64,000 nt of DNA from Streptomyces fradiae (lineage in GTDB: Bacteria > Actinomycetota > Actinomycetes > Streptomycetales > Streptomycetaceae). Shown here piece after piece: positions 24,273 to 32,820 of the stretch. The stretch is taken from assembly GCF_041270065.1 (NCBI RefSeq), contig NZ_CP065958.1, forward strand, positions 7,378,001 to 7,442,000. Reading direction: 5' to 3'. The notes beneath the pieces were generated by a model that searched no databases, was not told where the DNA came from, and was given only the letters and a program-made list of their open reading frames with translations. The translations under genes and the position numbers were made by a program. Each line of letters opens with the position of its first letter. The stretch's first letter is position 1.

Positions 24273-25268
24273 TCAGGCGCCCCGCGCGCCCGCGCCCTCC
24301 GCCACCCGCCGGTCCAGGTCCGTCATCAGGAGGTCGGCGTTGATCGCGGCCGCCGCGCGGTAGCCGCCACTGGCCGCGTTCACGACCTGTTCGAAGGGGC
24401 CGATCGCGTTTCCGGCGGCCCAGACGCCCGGGACGGAGGTGCGGCCGGAGTCGTCGATGGTGACGAAGCGGCCGAGAGGGGTCTCGTGGGTGTCGGCGCC
24501 GAGGGCGGTGAGAAGGCCGTCGCGGGGGACGGTGCGGGTGCCGACGAAGAGGATCTCGCGGGGGACGATCCGGCCGTCGGCCATCCGCACGCCGGTCAGC
24601 CGGTCGTCCTCGACGACGATCCCGGCGACCTCGCCGGTCACCACCGTGACCCCGGCCGCCGCGAGCCGGGCCGTGTCCTCGGGGGAGGGCTCGGGGGCGG
24701 TGTGGAGGAAGAGCGTGACGTCGGGGGACCACTGGGAGACCATCAGGGCCTGGTGGGCCGGCATCACGGGGTGGGCGAGCACACCGAAGGCCCGGTCGCG
24801 CACCTCCCAGCCGTGGCAGTACGGGCAGTGGATGACGTCCCGGCCCCAGCGCTCGGCCACCCCGGCCAGGTCGGGCAGCTCGTCCACCAGGCCCGTGGTG
24901 ACGACGAGCCGCCGCGCCCGCACCCGGCGCCCGTCCGCCAGGTCCACCGCGAAGCCCTCGCCGGGCGCCGGCGTCGGCGTCGCGGCGGTGACCAGGCCCT
25001 TCGTCCACTCCACCCCGTACGCGGCGATCTCCTCGCGTCCGGTCGCCAGGAGCTCGGCCGGGCTCGTGCCGTCGAGGCCGAGATAGCCCTGCATATGGGC
25101 GGCGGGAGCGTTGCGCGGCTCTCCCGCGTCGACGACCAGGGTGCGGCGGCGGGCCCGGCCCAGGACCAGGGCCGCGCTCAGGCCGGCCGCGCCGCCGCCG
25201 ACCACCACCACGTCGTACTCGTCCTCGTACGCGAATCCGTTCTCGTGCTGCGAGCTGTGTGCGTTCAT
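24273..25268 (-). CDS. Thioredoxin-reductase-like NAD(P)/FAD oxidoreductase
   Basis: 331 residues. FAD-binding VVVGGGAAGLSAAL at 21-34, a redox pair C148-P-Y-C151 in HCPYCHGWE, and the late FAD motif SVPGVWAAGNAIGPFEQVV near 290-308. This is the low-molecular-weight thioredoxin reductase fold; the CPYC pair sits where TrxB has CATC. Such stand-alone relatives reduce small disulfides or act as ferredoxin/dithiol oxidases, sometimes in secondary metabolism (GliT/HlmI type). It is divergent from an XRE-cupin regulator with a shared 65-bp promoter region. The ATG at 25268 is chosen over an upstream TTG (25325) that would run into the promoter. Confidence 0.83.
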   Translation of the reverse strand: MNAHSSQHENGFAYEDEYDVVVVGGGAAGLSAALVLGRARRRTLVVDAGEPRNAPAAHMQGYLGLDGTSPAELLATGREEIAAYGVEWTKGLVTAATPTPAPGEGFAVDLADGRRVRARRLVVTTGLVDELPDLAGVAERWGRDVIHCPYCHGWEVRDRAFGVLAHPVMPAHQALMVSQWSPDVTLFLHTAPEPSPEDTARLAAAGVTVVTGEVAGIVVEDDRLTGVRMADGRIVPREILFVGTRTVPRDGLLTALGADTHETPLGRFVTIDDSGRTSVPGVWAAGNAIGPFEQVVNAASGGYRAAAAINADLLMTDLDRRVAEGAGARGA

Positions 25269-25297
25269 GCCGCGAGGATCGCCGGGCCCGCACCCGC

Positions 25298-25326
25298 TTG
25301 ACAAACAAAGTTGCCGTTTCTGCAAT
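25298..25326 (+). promoter_or_regulatory. Promoter of the XRE-cupin gene with internal inverted repeat
   Basis: A perfect -35 TTGACA (25298-25303) is spaced 17 bp from TGCAAT (25321-25326). Transcription would begin near 25333-25334, exactly at the ATG 25334, implying a leaderless mRNA. Between the boxes TTGC (25311-25314) and GCAA (25322-25325) form a short inverted repeat, a possible operator that could also control the divergent reductase. Confidence 0.6.
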
Positions 25327-25333
25327 GAAGAGC

Positions 25334-25948
25334 ATGACCGCTGACGACCACACCGCTGACGACCGCACCGGCGACGACCGCATCGACGACGTCCTCACCG
25401 AGGTCGGCCCCCGCCTGCGCCGCATCCGCCGCGAGCGCGACGCCACCCTGGCCGACCTCTCCGCCTCCACCGGCATCTCCGTGAGCACCCTCTCCCGCCT
25501 GGAGTCGGGGCAGCGCAAGCCCAGCCTGGAGCTGCTGCTCCCGATCGCCCGCGCCCACCAGGTCCCGCTCGACGAGCTCGTCGGCGCGCCCCCGGTCGGC
25601 GACCCCCGGGTGAAGGCCAAGCCGATCCGCCGCCACGGCCGCACCCTGTACCCGCTCACCCGCCAGCCCGGCGGCCTCCAGGCGTACAAGGTGCTCCAGG
25701 AGCCCGGTGCCGAGCAGCCCGATCCCCGGGTGCACGAGGGCTACGAGTGGCTGTACGTGCTCTCCGGGCGGCTGCGCCTGGTGCTCGGCGACCACGACGT
25801 GGAGCTGGGCGCCGGCGAGGCGGCGGAGTTCGACACCCGGGTGCCGCACTGGTTCGGCCCGGCGGGGGACCGGCCGGTGGAGTTCCTGAGCCTGTTCGGC
25901 CCGCAGGGCGAGCGGATGCATGTACGGGCCCGGCCGAAGAAGTCCTGA
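25334..25948 (+). CDS. XRE-family regulator with C-terminal cupin sensor domain
   Basis: 204 residues: an acidic head (1-22), a lambda-repressor-like helix-turn-helix (about 25-80; LADLSASTGISVSTLSRLESG) and a cupin_2 barrel (about 115-195; HEGYEWLYVLSGRLRLVLGD, EAAEFDTRVPHWFG). This MerR-free XRE-cupin design (SutR/PuuR type) senses a small molecule and represses nearby genes. The ATG at 25334 fits a leaderless transcript from the TTGACA promoter; an ATG at 25325 would overlap the -10 box. Likely target: the divergent flavoprotein and itself. Confidence 0.87.
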   Translation: MTADDHTADDRTGDDRIDDVLTEVGPRLRRIRRERDATLADLSASTGISVSTLSRLESGQRKPSLELLLPIARAHQVPLDELVGAPPVGDPRVKAKPIRRHGRTLYPLTRQPGGLQAYKVLQEPGAEQPDPRVHEGYEWLYVLSGRLRLVLGDHDVELGAGEAAEFDTRVPHWFGPAGDRPVEFLSLFGPQGERMHVRARPKKS

Positions 25949-25971
25949 GAGCCTGTTCCCCACGGCCCAAG

Positions 25972-25992
25972 CGACCGCTTAGTATGCGGTCG
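25972..25992. promoter_or_regulatory. 21-bp perfect palindrome overlapping a -10 box
   Basis: CGACCGC, TTAGTAT, GCGGTCG: 7-bp arms around a 7-nt spacer. The spacer contains TAGTAT, a good streptomycete -10, so a bound protein would block the promoter of the quinone oxidoreductase/acyl-CoA dehydrogenase operon starting 38 bp downstream. The form is typical of TetR-family operators; no TetR gene is adjacent. Confidence 0.6.
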
Positions 25993-26029
25993 ACCGCGCA
26001 GGACGCACGACGGCACGTGGAGGCCCCCG

Positions 26030-26998
26030 ATGCAGGCATGGCGAGTGCACGAGAACGGCGAGCCGGGCGAGGTGATGCAGCTCGACGAGGTCGCGGCGCC
26101 CGAGCCCGGGCCGGGGCAGGTGCTCCTGAAGGTCCGGGCCACCGGCCTCAACTTCCCCGACGCGCTGCTCTGCCGCGGCCAGTACCAGGTGCGGCCCCCG
26201 CTGCCCTTCACCCCCGGCGTGGAGATCTGCGCCGAGACCGAGGACGGCCGCCGGGTCATCGCCACCCCCGCCCTCCCGTACGGCGGTCTCGCCGGGTACG
26301 CCGTCGCCGACGCCGCCGCGCTGCTCCCCGCGCCGGAGGCCCTGGACGACGCCGAGGCCGCCGCCCTGCACATCGGCTACCAGACCGGGTGGTTCGGGCT
26401 GCACCGCAGGGCCGCCCTGAAGGAGGGCGAGACGCTGCTCGTGCACGCCGCCGCGGGCGGCGTGGGCAGCGCCGCCGTCCAGCTCGGCAAGGCGGCCGGC
26501 GCCACCGTCATCGGCGTCGTCGGCGGCGCCGACAAGGCCGCCGTGGCCCGCGAGCTGGGCTGCGACACGGTCGTCGACCGGCACGCCGAGGACGTCGTCG
26601 CGGCCGTCAAGGAGGCCACCGGCGGCCGCGGCGCCGACGTGATCTACGACCCGGTCGGCGGCGCGGCCTACCAGCAGTCCGCCAAGCTGGTCGCCTTCGA
26701 GGGCCGGATCGTCGTCGTCGGCTTCGCCAGCGGCACCGTGCCCGCCCCCGCCCTCAACCACGCCCTGGTGAAGAACTACTCGATCCTGGGCCTGCACTGG
26801 GGCTTGTACAACCTCAAGGACCCGGCCGCCGTCCTGCGCTGCCACGAGACCCTGACCGAGCTCGCCGCCAAGGGCCGGATCAAGCCGTACGTGAGCGAGC
26901 GGGTGCCCTTCGCGGGCGCCGCCGACGCCGTGCAGCGGCTCTCCGAGGGCGTCACCACCGGCCGGCTCGTCGTCCTCCCGGAAGGAGCCCGCGCATGA
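26030..26998 (+). CDS. NADPH:quinone oxidoreductase-like MDR-family enzyme
   Basis: 322 residues of the zinc-independent quinone reductase branch of the medium-chain dehydrogenase/reductases: N-terminal GroES-like part (VRATGLNFPDALLCRG at 36-50) and a Rossmann domain with AAGGVGSAAVQLGKAAGA at about 141-158. No structural zinc cysteines are present. Such enzymes reduce quinones or alpha,beta-unsaturated carbonyls. First gene of an operon with two acyl-CoA dehydrogenases (4-bp overlap), so an enoyl or acyl-CoA-related substrate is plausible. Confidence 0.87.
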   Translation: MQAWRVHENGEPGEVMQLDEVAAPEPGPGQVLLKVRATGLNFPDALLCRGQYQVRPPLPFTPGVEICAETEDGRRVIATPALPYGGLAGYAVADAAALLPAPEALDDAEAAALHIGYQTGWFGLHRRAALKEGETLLVHAAAGGVGSAAVQLGKAAGATVIGVVGGADKAAVARELGCDTVVDRHAEDVVAAVKEATGGRGADVIYDPVGGAAYQQSAKLVAFEGRIVVVGFASGTVPAPALNHALVKNYSILGLHWGLYNLKDPAAVLRCHETLTELAAKGRIKPYVSERVPFAGAADAVQRLSEGVTTGRLVVLPEGARA

Positions 26999-28197
26999 GC
27001 GGAGACAAGGCCCTGGCCCCCGACGCCGCCGAACTCCTCGACCGCACCCGCCGGTTGCTCGCCGAGCACCCGCCCGCCACCACCGACCGCACCGACTTCC
27101 TGCGTGCCCGCTTCGACGCCGGCCTCGCCTGGGTGCACTACCCGGTGGGCCTCGGCGGACTCGGCGCCCCGCGCTCCCTGCAGGCCGTCGTCGACGCCGA
27201 ACTCGCCGCCGCAGGCGCCCCCGACAACGACCCCCGCCGGATCGGCATCGGCCTCGGCATGGCCGCCCCCACCCTCCTCGAATTCGGCTCCGACGCCGTC
27301 AAGGAGCGCTTCCTGAAGCCGCTCTGGGTCGGCGAGGAGGTCTGGTGCCAGCTCTTCAGCGAGCCCGGCGCCGGCTCCGACCTCGCCGCGCTCGGCACCC
27401 GCGCCGTCCGCGACGGCGAGGACTGGGTGATCAACGGGCAGAAGGTGTGGACCTCCAGCGCCCATGTGGCCCGCTGGGCGATCCTCATCGCCCGCACCGA
27501 CCCCGACCTGCCCAAGCACCGCGGCATCACGTACTTCGTCTGCGACATGACCGACCCCGGCGTAGAGGTCCGGCCGCTGCGCCAGATCACCGGCGAGGCC
27601 GAGTTCAACGAGGTCTTCCTCACGAACGTGCGCATCCCCGACGCCCACCGCCTCGGCGAGGTCGGCGACGGCTGGCGGGTCGCCCAGACCACCCTCATGA
27701 ACGAGCGGGTCTCCATCGGCGGCGCCCGCATCCCCCGCGAGGGCGGCATGATCGGCAAGGCCGCCGCCACCTGGCGGGCCCGCCCCGAGCTGCGCACCCA
27801 CGACCTGCACCGGCGGCTGCTCGACCTGTGGGTGGACGCCGAGGTCGCCCGGCTCACCGGCGAACGCCTCCGCCAGCAGCTGGTGGCCGGCCAGCCCGGA
27901 CCCGAGGGCAGCGCGATGAAGCTCGGCTTCGCCCGGCTCAACCAGGCCATCAGCGCCCTGGAGGTCGAACTCCTCGGCGACGAGGGCCTGTTGTACGGCG
28001 ACTGGACGATGGTCCGGCCCGATCTCGTCGACTTCACCGGCCGCGACGCGGGCTACCGCTATCTGCGCGCCAAGGGCAACTCGATCGAGGGCGGCACCAC
28101 CGAGGTGCTGCTCAACATCGTGGCCGAGCGGGTCCTCGGACTGCCGCCCGAGCCCCGCAACGACAAGGACGTCGCCTGGAAGGACCTCGCCCGATGA
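26995..28197 (+). CDS. Acyl-CoA dehydrogenase family protein (large subunit type)
   Basis: 400 residues of the ACAD fold: QLFSEPGAGSDLAALGTRA (about 118-136) and WVINGQKVWTSSAHVARWAIL (about 143-163) for FAD and acyl-CoA binding, and NSIEGGTTEVLLNIVAERVLGLP near the C-terminus. It is translationally coupled both to the quinone reductase (ATGA) and to a second, shorter ACAD. Paired ACADs of this kind form alpha2beta2 enzymes in actinobacterial CoA-ester catabolism, for example of steroid side chains. The acyl substrate cannot be read. Confidence 0.87.
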   Translation: MSGDKALAPDAAELLDRTRRLLAEHPPATTDRTDFLRARFDAGLAWVHYPVGLGGLGAPRSLQAVVDAELAAAGAPDNDPRRIGIGLGMAAPTLLEFGSDAVKERFLKPLWVGEEVWCQLFSEPGAGSDLAALGTRAVRDGEDWVINGQKVWTSSAHVARWAILIARTDPDLPKHRGITYFVCDMTDPGVEVRPLRQITGEAEFNEVFLTNVRIPDAHRLGEVGDGWRVAQTTLMNERVSIGGARIPREGGMIGKAAATWRARPELRTHDLHRRLLDLWVDAEVARLTGERLRQQLVAGQPGPEGSAMKLGFARLNQAISALEVELLGDEGLLYGDWTMVRPDLVDFTGRDAGYRYLRAKGNSIEGGTTEVLLNIVAERVLGLPPEPRNDKDVAWKDLAR

Positions 28198-29303
28198 CCG
28201 AGACGCCGAAGCCGGTGGCCGCCCAGCTCGATCTGCTCTACTCCGAGGCCGAGGAGGACCTGCGCGCCGCCGTCCGCTCGCTGCTCGCCGACCGGGCGGA
28301 CCCGCAGACGCTGCTCGCCCGGATCGAGGGCGAGGCCCCGTACCTCCCCGGTCTCTGGGACGCCCTCGCCGGCGGCATCGGCGCCGCCGGACTGCTCGTG
28401 CCCGAGAAGCTGGGCGGCCAGGGCGCGAGCCACCGCGAGGCCGCCGTGGTCCTGGAGGAGCTGGGCCGGGCCGTGACCCCCGCCCCGTACCTCACCAGTG
28501 CCGTCGTGGCGACCGAGACGCTGCTCGCGCTCGGCGCCGACGAGGGCGGCCCGGTCGCGGAACTCCTCGGCGCGCTCGCGGCCGGCGAGAAGACCGCCGT
28601 GCTCGCCGTGCCGCTGTCCACCGCGCCGGGCGCCGACCCGGTGACCGACGGTCCGGTGCCGGCCGTCGCCGACGCGGCCGCCGCCGACGTGCTGCTCGTG
28701 CCGCGCGCCGACGGGCTGTACGCCGTGCCGGCCGCCGAGGCCCGGATCACTCCGCAGGTGCCGCTCGACCTGACCCGTCCGCTGGCCGTCGTCGACACCA
28801 CGGGCGTCGCCGGGACCCGGCTCGCCGGACCGGAGACCGGCGGGGCGGCGGTCCGGCGCGGGCTGCTCGCCGGTGCCGGGCTGCTCGCCTCCGAGCAACT
28901 CGGGCTCGCCGCCTGGTGCCTGGAGGAGACCGTCCGGCACACCAAGGAGCGCCACCAGTTCAACCGGCCGATCGGCTCCTTCCAGGCGCTCAAGCACCGG
29001 ATGGCGCAGCTGTGGCTGGAGCTGGTGGGGGCCAGGGCGGTGGCCCGCGCCGCCGCCGACGCGCTGGCCACCGGCGCTCCGGACACCGAGCTGACCGTCG
29101 CCGTCGCCCAGGCGTACTGCGCGAAGGTCGCCGTGCACGCCGCCGAGGAGTGCGTCCAGCTGCACGGCGGCATCGGCATGACCTGGGAGCACCCGGCGCA
29201 CCTGGCGCTGAAGCGGGCCAAGTCCGCGCAGACCGCGCTCGGTTCGGCCGGCCGGCACCGGGACGTGATCGCCGCCCTGGTCGACCTGCCCGCCCCGGGG
29301 TAA
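28194..29303 (+). CDS. Acyl-CoA dehydrogenase family protein (small, partner subunit)
   Basis: 369 residues. The N-terminal helical domain and middle beta domain are divergent from classic ACADs; the C-terminal domain is recognisable (RHTKERHQFNRPIGSFQALKHRMA, then VQLHGGIGMTWEHPAHLALKRA). The HGGIGMTWEHP segment is typical of FadE-type partner subunits. Starts inside the previous stop (ATGA), suggesting a heteromeric complex with the preceding gene product. Ends 88 bp before the nickel transporter. Confidence 0.85.
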   Translation: MTETPKPVAAQLDLLYSEAEEDLRAAVRSLLADRADPQTLLARIEGEAPYLPGLWDALAGGIGAAGLLVPEKLGGQGASHREAAVVLEELGRAVTPAPYLTSAVVATETLLALGADEGGPVAELLGALAAGEKTAVLAVPLSTAPGADPVTDGPVPAVADAAAADVLLVPRADGLYAVPAAEARITPQVPLDLTRPLAVVDTTGVAGTRLAGPETGGAAVRRGLLAGAGLLASEQLGLAAWCLEETVRHTKERHQFNRPIGSFQALKHRMAQLWLELVGARAVARAAADALATGAPDTELTVAVAQAYCAKVAVHAAEECVQLHGGIGMTWEHPAHLALKRAKSAQTALGSAGRHRDVIAALVDLPAPG

Positions 29304-29329
29304 GGGGCGCCGGAGTCCACACCCCTCTA

Positions 29330-29335
29330 TATACT
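29330..29335 (+). promoter_or_regulatory. -10 box of the nik operon
   Basis: TATACT in an AT-rich stretch (TATATACTGTTTAATT) that stands out from its GC-rich surroundings. No convincing -35 is visible. The Nur-type box begins 6 bp downstream, over the expected start point. Confidence 0.5.
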
Positions 29336-29340
29336 GTTTA

Positions 29341-29359
29341 ATTGCGAGGTATTCGCAAT
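29341..29359. promoter_or_regulatory. Nur-type nickel-responsive operator
   Basis: ATTGCGA and TCGCAAT are perfect 7-bp arms around a 5-nt spacer. The core TTGCGA-N5-TCGCAA follows the published Streptomyces Nur box tTGCaa-N5-ttGCAA, including the fixed TGC/GCA and N5 spacing. Nur is a Ni-dependent Fur-family repressor, and the box sits just after the -10 of a NikABCDE-type operon. Confidence 0.75.
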
Positions 29360-29391
29360 AGCAGTTGATCTTCAAGAGGGGTGTGGACTTC

Positions 29392-31002
29392 ATGGCCGCC
29401 CGACCCGTCCGCCGTGCGACCGCCGCGATCCTCACGGGGGTGACGGCCCTCACCGCGGCGGCCTGCGCGAACCCCGACGGCGCCGGCAACGGCGCGGGCG
29501 GCCCCCGTGACTCCGCGGTCGTCGGCATCGCCGCCGAACCCGACACCCTCAGCCCGCTCCTCGGCTACGGCAAGGACGGCAACTCCAAGATCTTCGACGG
29601 GCTGCTCGCCCTCGACGCCGGCATGCGGCTGCGGCCCGCCCTCGCCACCGCACTGCCCACGGTCAGCGCCGACGGCCTCACCTACACGTACACGCTGCGC
29701 AAGGGCGTCACCTTCAGCGACGGCACGCCCTTCACCGCCCGCGACGTCGTCTTCACCTACCGGGCGGTGCTCGACCCGAAGACCAACAACCCGTCCCGCA
29801 GCGAACTCGACGCCCTCAAGGACGTGCGCGCCACCGGCGACGACACCGTCGTCTTCACCTTGAAGTACCCCTACGCGCCCTTCGCCCGGCGCACCGTCCT
29901 CGCCATCGCCCCCGAACACATCGCCGGCAAGCAGGACGTCAACAGCGGCCCCTTCACCACCCGCCCCATCGGCACCGGTCCATACATCCTCACCGGCTGG
30001 ACCAGGGGCGAGAAGCTCACCTTCCGCGCCAACCCCCACTACTGGGGCGGCGCACCGGCGGTCGAGAAGTTCACCATGGCCGTCGTCAAGGACGACGACG
30101 TGCGCGCCACCCGGCTGCGCGCCGGCGACCTCGACGCCGCGATCCTGCCGCCGAACCTCGCCGCCGGATTCAGGGCCGACAAGACCCGGAAGGCGCACAC
30201 CGCCACCACCTTCGACTACCGCACCGTGACCCTGCCCAGCCGCAACCGGGTCGCCGGCGACGTGGCCGTCCGCCGCGCCCTCGACCTCGCGGTCGACCGG
30301 CAGACCATGGTCGACAAGATCCTCGAAGGCGCCGGCAAACCCGCCTACGGCCCGGTGCCCACCGACAGCCCCTGGTTCGCGAAGGGCACCGAACGCCGCC
30401 ACGACCTCGCCGGCGCCCGGAAGATCCTCGACGAGGCCGGCTGGAAGCCCGGCCCCGACGGCGTCCGCGTCAAGAACGGCGTCCGCGCCGCCTTCCCCCT
30501 CTGGTACCTCTCCGGCGACAAGCTCCGCCAGGACCACGCCCTCGCCTACGCCTCCGACGCCAAGAAGGCCGGCATCGAGATCGCCACCCAGGCCGGCACC
30601 TGGGAGGTCATCGAACCCCGGATGAAGACCGACGCCGTCCTCGCCGGCGGCGGCGCGCCCGGCGACCCCGACTTCGACCAGTACCTCCTGCTCAAGTCCG
30701 AGCTCGCGGGCGACGGCTTCAACAACATGGCCTCGTACGCCAGTCCGGCCGTCGACCGCGCCCTGGAGGACGGCCGCCGCACCAGTGACCCAGCGCGCCG
30801 CCGCGCCGCCTACGACACCGTCCAGCGCGAACTGGTGAAGAACCCCGGCTACACCTTCCTCACCCACGTCGCCCACGTCTACGTCGTCGCCGACCGCTGG
30901 ACCACCGCCGCCGGCCGCCTCACCACCCAGGTCGAACCCCACGAGCACGGACTCGGCTCCGGCCCCTGGTGGAACGTCGAGGACTGGACGCCGAAGCAGT
31001 GA
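29392..31002 (+). CDS. nikA: Nickel ABC transporter substrate-binding lipoprotein (NikA-type, SBP family 5)
   Basis: 536 residues. A lipoprotein signal ends in LTAAACANP (lipid-anchored Cys25). The mature protein is a family 5 solute-binding protein (dipeptide/nickel class): VVGIAAEPDTLSPLL, LRPALATALPTVSADGLTYT, LRKGVTFSDGTPFTARDVVFTY. Family 5 includes oligopeptide and nickel binders; nickel is inferred from the Nur-type operator and from the five-gene order A-B-C-D-E matching nik operons. The start at ATG 29392 is preferred; GTG 29383 and TTG 29365 are possible. The stop overlaps the next GTG. Confidence 0.82.
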   Translation: MAARPVRRATAAILTGVTALTAAACANPDGAGNGAGGPRDSAVVGIAAEPDTLSPLLGYGKDGNSKIFDGLLALDAGMRLRPALATALPTVSADGLTYTYTLRKGVTFSDGTPFTARDVVFTYRAVLDPKTNNPSRSELDALKDVRATGDDTVVFTLKYPYAPFARRTVLAIAPEHIAGKQDVNSGPFTTRPIGTGPYILTGWTRGEKLTFRANPHYWGGAPAVEKFTMAVVKDDDVRATRLRAGDLDAAILPPNLAAGFRADKTRKAHTATTFDYRTVTLPSRNRVAGDVAVRRALDLAVDRQTMVDKILEGAGKPAYGPVPTDSPWFAKGTERRHDLAGARKILDEAGWKPGPDGVRVKNGVRAAFPLWYLSGDKLRQDHALAYASDAKKAGIEIATQAGTWEVIEPRMKTDAVLAGGGAPGDPDFDQYLLLKSELAGDGFNNMASYASPAVDRALEDGRRTSDPARRRAAYDTVQRELVKNPGYTFLTHVAHVYVVADRWTTAAGRLTTQVEPHEHGLGSGPWWNVEDWTPKQ

Positions 31003-31991
31003 CCTGCGCTCTCCCGCTCCGGCCCATGGCCCGGATGGCGGCACGGCGCGCGCTCGCCGCCGTCCCCGTCCTCCTCGGCGTCACCCTCGCGGTCTTCGCC
31101 GTCGCCGCCGCCTCCCCCTTCGACCCCGTGAAGGCCTACGCCGGCACCGCCGGACTCACCGCCTCGCAGGAGAACCTCGACCAGCTGCGCGCCAACCTCG
31201 GCGCCGACCGCCCCTGGTACACCCGCTGGTGGGAGTGGCTCGGCCACGCCCTGCGCGGCGACCTCGGCGACTCCGGCGTCATGCGCCAGCCGGTCGCCGA
31301 CGTCGTCGCCGAACGCATCGGCTGGTCCGCGCTCCTCGCCGGCACGGCCTTCCTCGTCGCGATCCTGCTCGGCACCCTCCTCGGCGTCCTGGCCGCCCGC
31401 CGCCGCGGCGGCCTGCTCGACCGGGCCGTGTCCTCGCTCGCGTACACCCTGGAAGCCGCCCCCGCCTTCTGGCTCGGCCTCCTCGCCGTCTGGTTCTTCG
31501 CCCTCGAACTCGGCGCGCTGCCGCCCGGCGGCCTCACCGACACCGCGGGCGACACCGTCACCGCCGGACAGGTCGCCACCCACCTGGTGCTGCCGGCCCT
31601 CGTCCTCGGCCTCTCCCAACTGCCCTGGTTCTTCCTGTACGTACGCCAGGGCGTCGGCGACGCCCTCGACGAGGACCCGGTACGCGGCGCCCGCGCGCGC
31701 GGCCTCGCCGAACGCACCGTCCTCACCGGCCACGCCCTGCGCTCCGGAATGCTCCCCATGCTCACCCTCGTCGGCTCCCGGATCCCCGAACTCATCACCG
31801 GCGCCCTCCTCGTGGAGACCGTCTTCAGCTGGCCCGGCATCGCCGCCGCCACCGTGCAGGCCGCCGTCTCCGCCGACTTCCCGCTGCTCGCCGCGCTCAC
31901 CGTGCTCGCCACCGCCGCCGTCCTGCTCGGCAACCTGCTCTCCGACCTCCTGTACGGGCTCGCCGACCCCAGGGTGGGCTTCGATGGCTGA
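30999..31991 (+). CDS. nikB: Nickel/peptide ABC transporter permease (NikB-type)
   Basis: About 330 residues with six membrane helices: N-terminal RRALAAVPVLLGVTLAVFAVAA, a periplasmic loop (residues about 40-95), and the permease loop DEDPVRGARARGLAERTVL before the last helices. This is the DppB/NikB layout. The GTG at 30999 overlaps the nikA stop; ATG 31026 or 31035 are alternatives. Pairs with NikC to form the pore. Confidence 0.82.
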   Translation: MTCALPLRPMARMAARRALAAVPVLLGVTLAVFAVAAASPFDPVKAYAGTAGLTASQENLDQLRANLGADRPWYTRWWEWLGHALRGDLGDSGVMRQPVADVVAERIGWSALLAGTAFLVAILLGTLLGVLAARRRGGLLDRAVSSLAYTLEAAPAFWLGLLAVWFFALELGALPPGGLTDTAGDTVTAGQVATHLVLPALVLGLSQLPWFFLYVRQGVGDALDEDPVRGARARGLAERTVLTGHALRSGMLPMLTLVGSRIPELITGALLVETVFSWPGIAAATVQAAVSADFPLLAALTVLATAAVLLGNLLSDLLYGLADPRVGFDG

Positions 31992-32820
31992 CCCCCGCAC
32001 CCGGCGCCTCCGGCTCTGGAGCTCCGCCCTCGTCACCGGCACCGTCGTCCTCGCCGTCCTCCTGGTCCCGCCGCTCGTCCCCCTCGACCAGCAGGCCGTC
32101 GACCTCGGCGCCAAACTCCTCCCGCCCTCCTGGGCACACCCCTTCGGCACCGACGACGTCGGCCGCGACCTGCTGCTCCGCTGCGTCTACGGACTGCGCG
32201 TCTCGCTCCTCGTCGGACTGGTCGCCGCCCTCGTCGCCACCGTCATCGGCACCGCCGTCGGCGCGACGGCCGGCGCGCTCGGCGGCCGCGCCGACCGCCT
32301 CCTCATGCGGATCGTCGACGCCTTCTCCTCCGTGCCGCACCTGCTGCTCGGGATCTTCGTCGTGGCCATGTTCCGACCCGGGGTCTGGCCGGTGATCGTC
32401 TCCGTGGCCCTCACCCACTGGCTCTCCACCGCCCGCATCGTCCGCTCCGAGGTGCTGTCCCTGCGCTCCCGGCCGTTCGTCGACGCGGCGATCTCCGGCG
32501 GCGCCACCCGATGGCGGATCGCCGTCCGCCATCTGCTCCCCGCCGTCCTCCCGCAGGCCGGCCTCGCCGCCGTGCTGATGATCCCGCACGCCATGTGGCA
32601 CGAGTCCGCCCTGTCCTTCCTCGGCCTGGGCCTCCCCAGCCACCAGGCCAGCCTCGGCAACCTCGTCCAGACCGCCCGCTCCTCTCTCCTCACCGGCCAC
32701 TGGTGGCCCACCCTCTTCCCCGGCCTCCTCCTCATCGCCCCCACCCTCGCCGTCGCGGGCCTCGCCGGCGTCTGGCGCGACCGGCTGAACCCGCGCCGCC
32801 GATCGGAGCTGATGCTGTGA
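31984..32820 (+). CDS. nikC: Nickel/peptide ABC transporter permease (NikC-type)
   Basis: 278 residues of the DppC/NikC type: an N-terminal helix, HPFGTDDVGRDLLLRCVYGLRVSL at about 52-75 (conserved GTDxxGRD motif), and the ATPase-docking loop FVDAAISGGATRWRIAVRHLLP at about 165-186. Overlaps nikB by 8 bp and nikD by 4 bp (GTGA). Confidence 0.85.
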   Translation: MADPRTRRLRLWSSALVTGTVVLAVLLVPPLVPLDQQAVDLGAKLLPPSWAHPFGTDDVGRDLLLRCVYGLRVSLLVGLVAALVATVIGTAVGATAGALGGRADRLLMRIVDAFSSVPHLLLGIFVVAMFRPGVWPVIVSVALTHWLSTARIVRSEVLSLRSRPFVDAAISGGATRWRIAVRHLLPAVLPQAGLAAVLMIPHAMWHESALSFLGLGLPSHQASLGNLVQTARSSLLTGHWWPTLFPGLLLIAPTLAVAGLAGVWRDRLNPRRRSELML

